Source: Candidatus Desantisbacteria bacterium CG2_30_40_21
GTDB taxonomy: Bacteria; UBA9089; CG2-30-40-21
Reading direction: 5' to 3'
Assembly: GCA_001873945.1 (NCBI GenBank)
Contig: MNYI01000005.1
Coordinates: 1 to 8,669, forward strand
Length of the DNA: 8,669 nucleotides
Shown: positions 7,901 through 8,669 of the stretch, one piece after another
How positions within the stretch are numbered: the stretch's first letter is position 1
Layout: every line of letters begins with the position of its first letter
Notes under the pieces: model-generated
The model's input: the letters and a program-made list of their open reading frames with translations, nothing else
Databases searched by the model: none
What the model was told of the DNA's origin: nothing
Position numbers and translations under genes: made by a program

Positions 7901-8669
7901 GTGCATCAGATTGTGTTATAAGTGATGGAGACAATACCCCAACATAATCATCAGGGTGGTCATTGGCAGGTGATTTTGGCCGGGGTGGCACATTCTTTTT
8001 CTCGTTTGGCCAGATGTCGGTGATATCTACTTTTTTTAATTTCTTTGATGATTCCTTTAGTTGCTCATAAGGGAAAAAACCACCTTTTTCAATTTCATTG
8101 GTGGTAAGATTAAGATTTGGATCCTTAAATTTTTCTGATATGTATTCCAACCCCGCCTCAACTAATCCTACACAATTGTATTCATGAGGACCTTTTTTAC
8201 TTAACACCCATGGATATTTGGGTTTTCCTTCTTCATTTGACCCAACTCGTTTACCTAACCATCCAACAAGTTCAGTAGTCTGTTCTTGATTCAATTTAGC
8301 ATCAAAAAACCACAGATTTTGTGCCTGCCCATCATTAAAACCATTCAAATCTGTTATTCTTACACCGGTGGCTGGAATAGTATCAATCATATAAGAAAAA
8401 CCATCTGGATAGACAATCAAAAACCCTGCATGTCCAGTCAAAGGTCTTACATGTCCAGTTGTTATGTGAGTCCATGGATCTACAAGTTCACTTGGCTTCT
8501 TTGCCATCTTACCATCTGTATCACGATAAGCAATGTATACCTTTGTCCCTGTCCCTACAAGAGGCAGTAGCGGATGAGAAGAAAGTGGTGACGATAGAAT
8601 ATTTATCTGTGGCTGTCCTTTCTCATTTTGATCTTCATTAGCCCAAAGACTACTACTTATAAACAGACT
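1935..8669 (-). CDS. Giant secreted multidomain surface protein; 5' end beyond the window
   Basis: One open frame covers 2244 visible residues, numbered here from the codon at 8667-8669. It stays open to the window edge, so the Met at 8507 (residue 55) is internal. Residues 1-10 (SLFISSSLWA) look like the end of a signal peptide. About 30-190: permuted papain-like fold with His80 (TGHAGFLIVY), Asp96 (YMIDTIPATGVR) and Cys166 (YNCVGLVEAG), as in YiiX/C92 and NlpC/P60 relatives. About 259-454: class I amidotransferase-like fold (IIIPSGGLFG, YVEQGGIVV, YPYGSGTVIAAT) lacking the elbow Cys. About 455-960: beta-sandwich domains. About 960-1135: a sugar-binding-like sandwich (RIGMSFVVHDNPEGG). About 1257-1590: CARDB/Ig-like repeats with ENKG/RNKG turns. 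About 1837-1994: two GWN...GYWF repeats. About 2168-2244: FlgD/Por-tail sorting domain (VYPNPTSSKVTF; ETGKQVANGVYLW). 25 Cys suggest disulfides after export. Probably envelope-anchored; substrate unknown. Confidence 0.9.
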   Translation of the reverse strand, partial: SLFISSSLWANEDQNEKGQPQINILSSPLSSHPLLPLVGTGTKVYIAYRDTDGKMAKKPSELVDPWTHITTGHVRPLTGHAGFLIVYPDGFSYMIDTIPATGVRITDLNGFNDGQAQNLWFFDAKLNQEQTTELVGWLGKRVGSNEEGKPKYPWVLSKKGPHEYNCVGLVEAGLEYISEKFKDPNLNLTTNEIEKGGFFPYEQLKESSKKLKKVDITDIWPNEKKNVPPRPKSPANDHPDDYVGVLSPSLITQSDAPLSNVAVLYNGFPDEASSIISDSCWLAPGFKLEDAMDYPAIIIPSGGLFGLDSSEILKGKIARYVEQGGIVVCFAQQHGDDFKALPRQDEVSAYGWQEDQSCWQNAAYIETDHPIFASQVVATLNVGVDGYFSQWPNDATVLLRRTKNQMPAMISYPYGSGTVIAATLYSDFGISHGLTSNDELLLINDLVSFVENKAKPIREYKPKDQVEIGITLTYEEIYRMFQENPIDATAVTFTLRGADKAVITSYDCSLQTPLSSRQTQTATFTTICPDKYGIYWINYTLKNDNGEVVKPETKAQCFFVSKHLTNSTKLDGYKIWATAEEQVLAGSNVGYTIFVRNDTDKDFTGNIGVGVHEENASGGRWWAYVGTITDVSISAHSQGNFTFTQQMRISASTYFGLFPNGSRCNTYLLQGAIASCEKGVWVVKPSVEGMEISNSEFVPGSLLSGTITMTNQFSIGYTINLKITIKELGISSDFPIELQQNSTIAFPISIPIPATATAGTCILNIGVDNATLALKTFRILDTRAWIDRYNYTSGDDVKVHMKNLSPIEKSLNYEISLLDKDNICVKNNKGVISLSGNEECSISLPLEQVVSGEYVLKTTINGYDLMNQRIKVSGVSASIITITDKGFYLPDQTITTTSRVTNTGMDIIDGKLKIKAYRRNTIQLKNQLVKFKINPKGVIDWASIGDGGNLLKACNLAIKFSRPSCGEQIKWLDELKVIGRRQIDNYYEVTSFYPIDNGSSTSGSGLKIISHYLLYDDKPYVDGWYRVEIEGDIMLSDVTIYPFMETLSASIGNTGMESSSNSKWEMANDYNRNNYFSRFWPEEMAWTWPVPNDVFSIGSDTRIGMSFVVHDNPEGGPQFAPRLLWGIVLPNTLSPGNAEEIRQEIMRGGSFDYGATSSANAIGVKYLLGDINPLSPFVDLNFRLEARVEDGTNNDDETNTVEPSASDIIIYEKEMSVNMNSGNIMDYMIDMPSVQSVRKYYITSELISKSGQSICKDTTGFEVVDEDITVSLHLPKDSYRQGEIIPITVSVRNNSLAQERQLVLRIAKGTETMFTSPAFDLESETTATFTTEIIAERSCLLRAIVGSFTDACEVVVGEPAMDVRITAPEVVDDGTYSLTVRIENKGKIAVPVQGKWTIGNADGWIENINLEPGVVRLFTQEFKINQNEVIQVVLANVGTYTLPVRYYKGAVVEVTGITNEPIFYPMQAGTVSIQVRNKGTMVGKVTLRLKVLDMVDEESHIWLMPDEVGTFSYSVRFDDDLEAGTYTGRMEVLIDDKVIGAGDVRFVLDGIKINVDTRLDKWYYNKGDIARLMLLVENKGAGTIALQAKVQEQIKAFEIKESGSATLVFDIPVDNGLEKLQYGIYTLSNRAVYLNACYLRQGEGMVIVPEKDVYLAGATMSLMVITHETGTLSLWWMDDAKSYMINGTSTMLLKVPEEILSGSYPFRWEFNDKSGSLSIDVKGLEIQVVDAEFFEGLVTETSNTWDMRLRARVNQGCNGLVKIWLYSPIEGKYTLLIEKSVGFDCGINSINISGSMTTSYAGSYKIIYGIYVDDMLCASGMEWVDIMQKVVVTSRVYWGWNMISIPFMLDNATLQGVFGDNVSGDIWMYQWDGQAYEYKPVIDEIKPGKGYWFGVLGTTTIDIIGNMVDESKEYSLTLNKGWNMIGCPFRFTPDWSKAMIEYQGGRKSLMDAENQGWIKNRLFGFNPLEWEYYLAEGVKPMEGYWFPAMVDCKLIISPIPVGIAGAPKQLEAPVLADWQVNINASCGRYHDRVVIGASKEAREGMDAVDEIEPPFITGLSISCYHPEELFGEFQRDVKGLSDKLVWDVRVKSNLLDEVVIDWNDLPSGYRFTMIDVETDKQMDMSTNRDYHYQTMLSKSDMAPPDLDKINGVHSFKIIATKEGAKAAGIRVYPNPTSSKVTFDGVSPNAEIKIFTISGELVRIIQGSRIWQLDNETGKQVANGVYLWLVVDGERKQTGKIGVIK
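1938..2168 (-). other. FlgD-Ig / type IX-like C-terminal sorting domain (within the giant CDS)
   Basis: The last ~77 residues carry the hallmarks of the Por-secretion/FlgD-Ig tail: VYPNPTSSKVTF opening strand, a central IKIFTISGELVRII, a Trp followed by ETGKQVANGVYLWLV, and a terminal GKIGVIK. In Bacteroidota such tails are read by the type IX secretion system and removed on anchoring to the cell surface. In several uncultured phyla the same fold ends huge secreted proteins with no proven type IX machinery. The blend of Por-tail and FlgD-Ig signatures here leaves the export route open. Confidence 0.8.
2690..3161 (-). repeat. Two tandem 'GWN...GYWF' protein repeats inside the giant CDS
   Basis: Two consecutive units of about 80 residues share a frame: unit 1 (about 2927-3161) runs from WGWNMISIPF to KPGKGYWFGV, and unit 2 (about 2690-2926) from KGWNMIGCPF to KPMEGYWFPA. 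Both begin with Gly-Trp-Asn-Met-Ile and Pro-Phe and end with Lys-Pro-x-x-Gly-Tyr-Trp-Phe. The units are too diverged for a recent DNA-level duplication. Similar pairs occur just before sorting domains in large secreted proteins of uncultured bacteria; their function is not established. Unit 2 is longer in the middle, with a Trp/Glu-rich insert. Confidence 0.75.

Overview
This is an AT-rich bacterial window in which every convincing gene lies on the minus strand. Going 5'->3' along that strand (high to low coordinate) the order is: a giant secreted multidomain protein whose 5' end runs off the window at 8669, a small broken PEP-CTERM-type gene one base after it, a ~200-base intergenic stretch, a nucleotide-sugar epimerase gene, and a gene-free ~360-base end holding two abutting inverted-repeat elements. 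The organism looks like an uncultured Gram-negative bacterium that sorts proteins to its envelope. The giant protein ends in a FlgD/Por-secretion-like C-terminal domain, and its neighbour ends in a PEP-CTERM (exosortase) tail. The combination of low GC, very large Ig-rich surface proteins and short palindromic elements recalls candidate phyla known from groundwater metagenomes, but no taxon can be fixed from this sequence.

Region by region. 1-300: a ~160-base near-perfect foldback (19-178) with TA at both ends, directly abutted by a second foldback (179-292) with 28-base inverted ends; both look like MITE-type non-coding elements. 363-1304: NAD-dependent UDP-sugar 4-epimerase of the WbpP/Gne-like SDR group, with an excellent ribosome binding site and a possible promoter just upstream. 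1321-1511: non-coding, with a stretch resembling the core of the 19-178 element. 1512-1933: signal peptide plus PEP-CTERM protein, interrupted by a frameshift at an A4 run. 1935-8669: one uninterrupted frame of 2244 visible residues. It holds the end of a signal peptide, a permuted papain-like (NlpC/P60-superfamily) hydrolase domain, a glutamine-amidotransferase-fold domain, a long array of beta-sandwich domains, a pair of 'GWN...GYWF' repeats and the C-terminal sorting domain. The frame is open to the window edge, so the Met codon at 8507 is internal and not the true start.

How the genes might work together: the giant protein and the PEP-CTERM protein are probably one transcription unit, coupled end to end, encoding exported envelope or matrix proteins. 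The epimerase would supply UDP-Gal or UDP-GalNAc for surface polysaccharide. PEP-CTERM systems generally co-occur with exopolysaccharide synthesis, so the juxtaposition is sensible, but joint function is inference.
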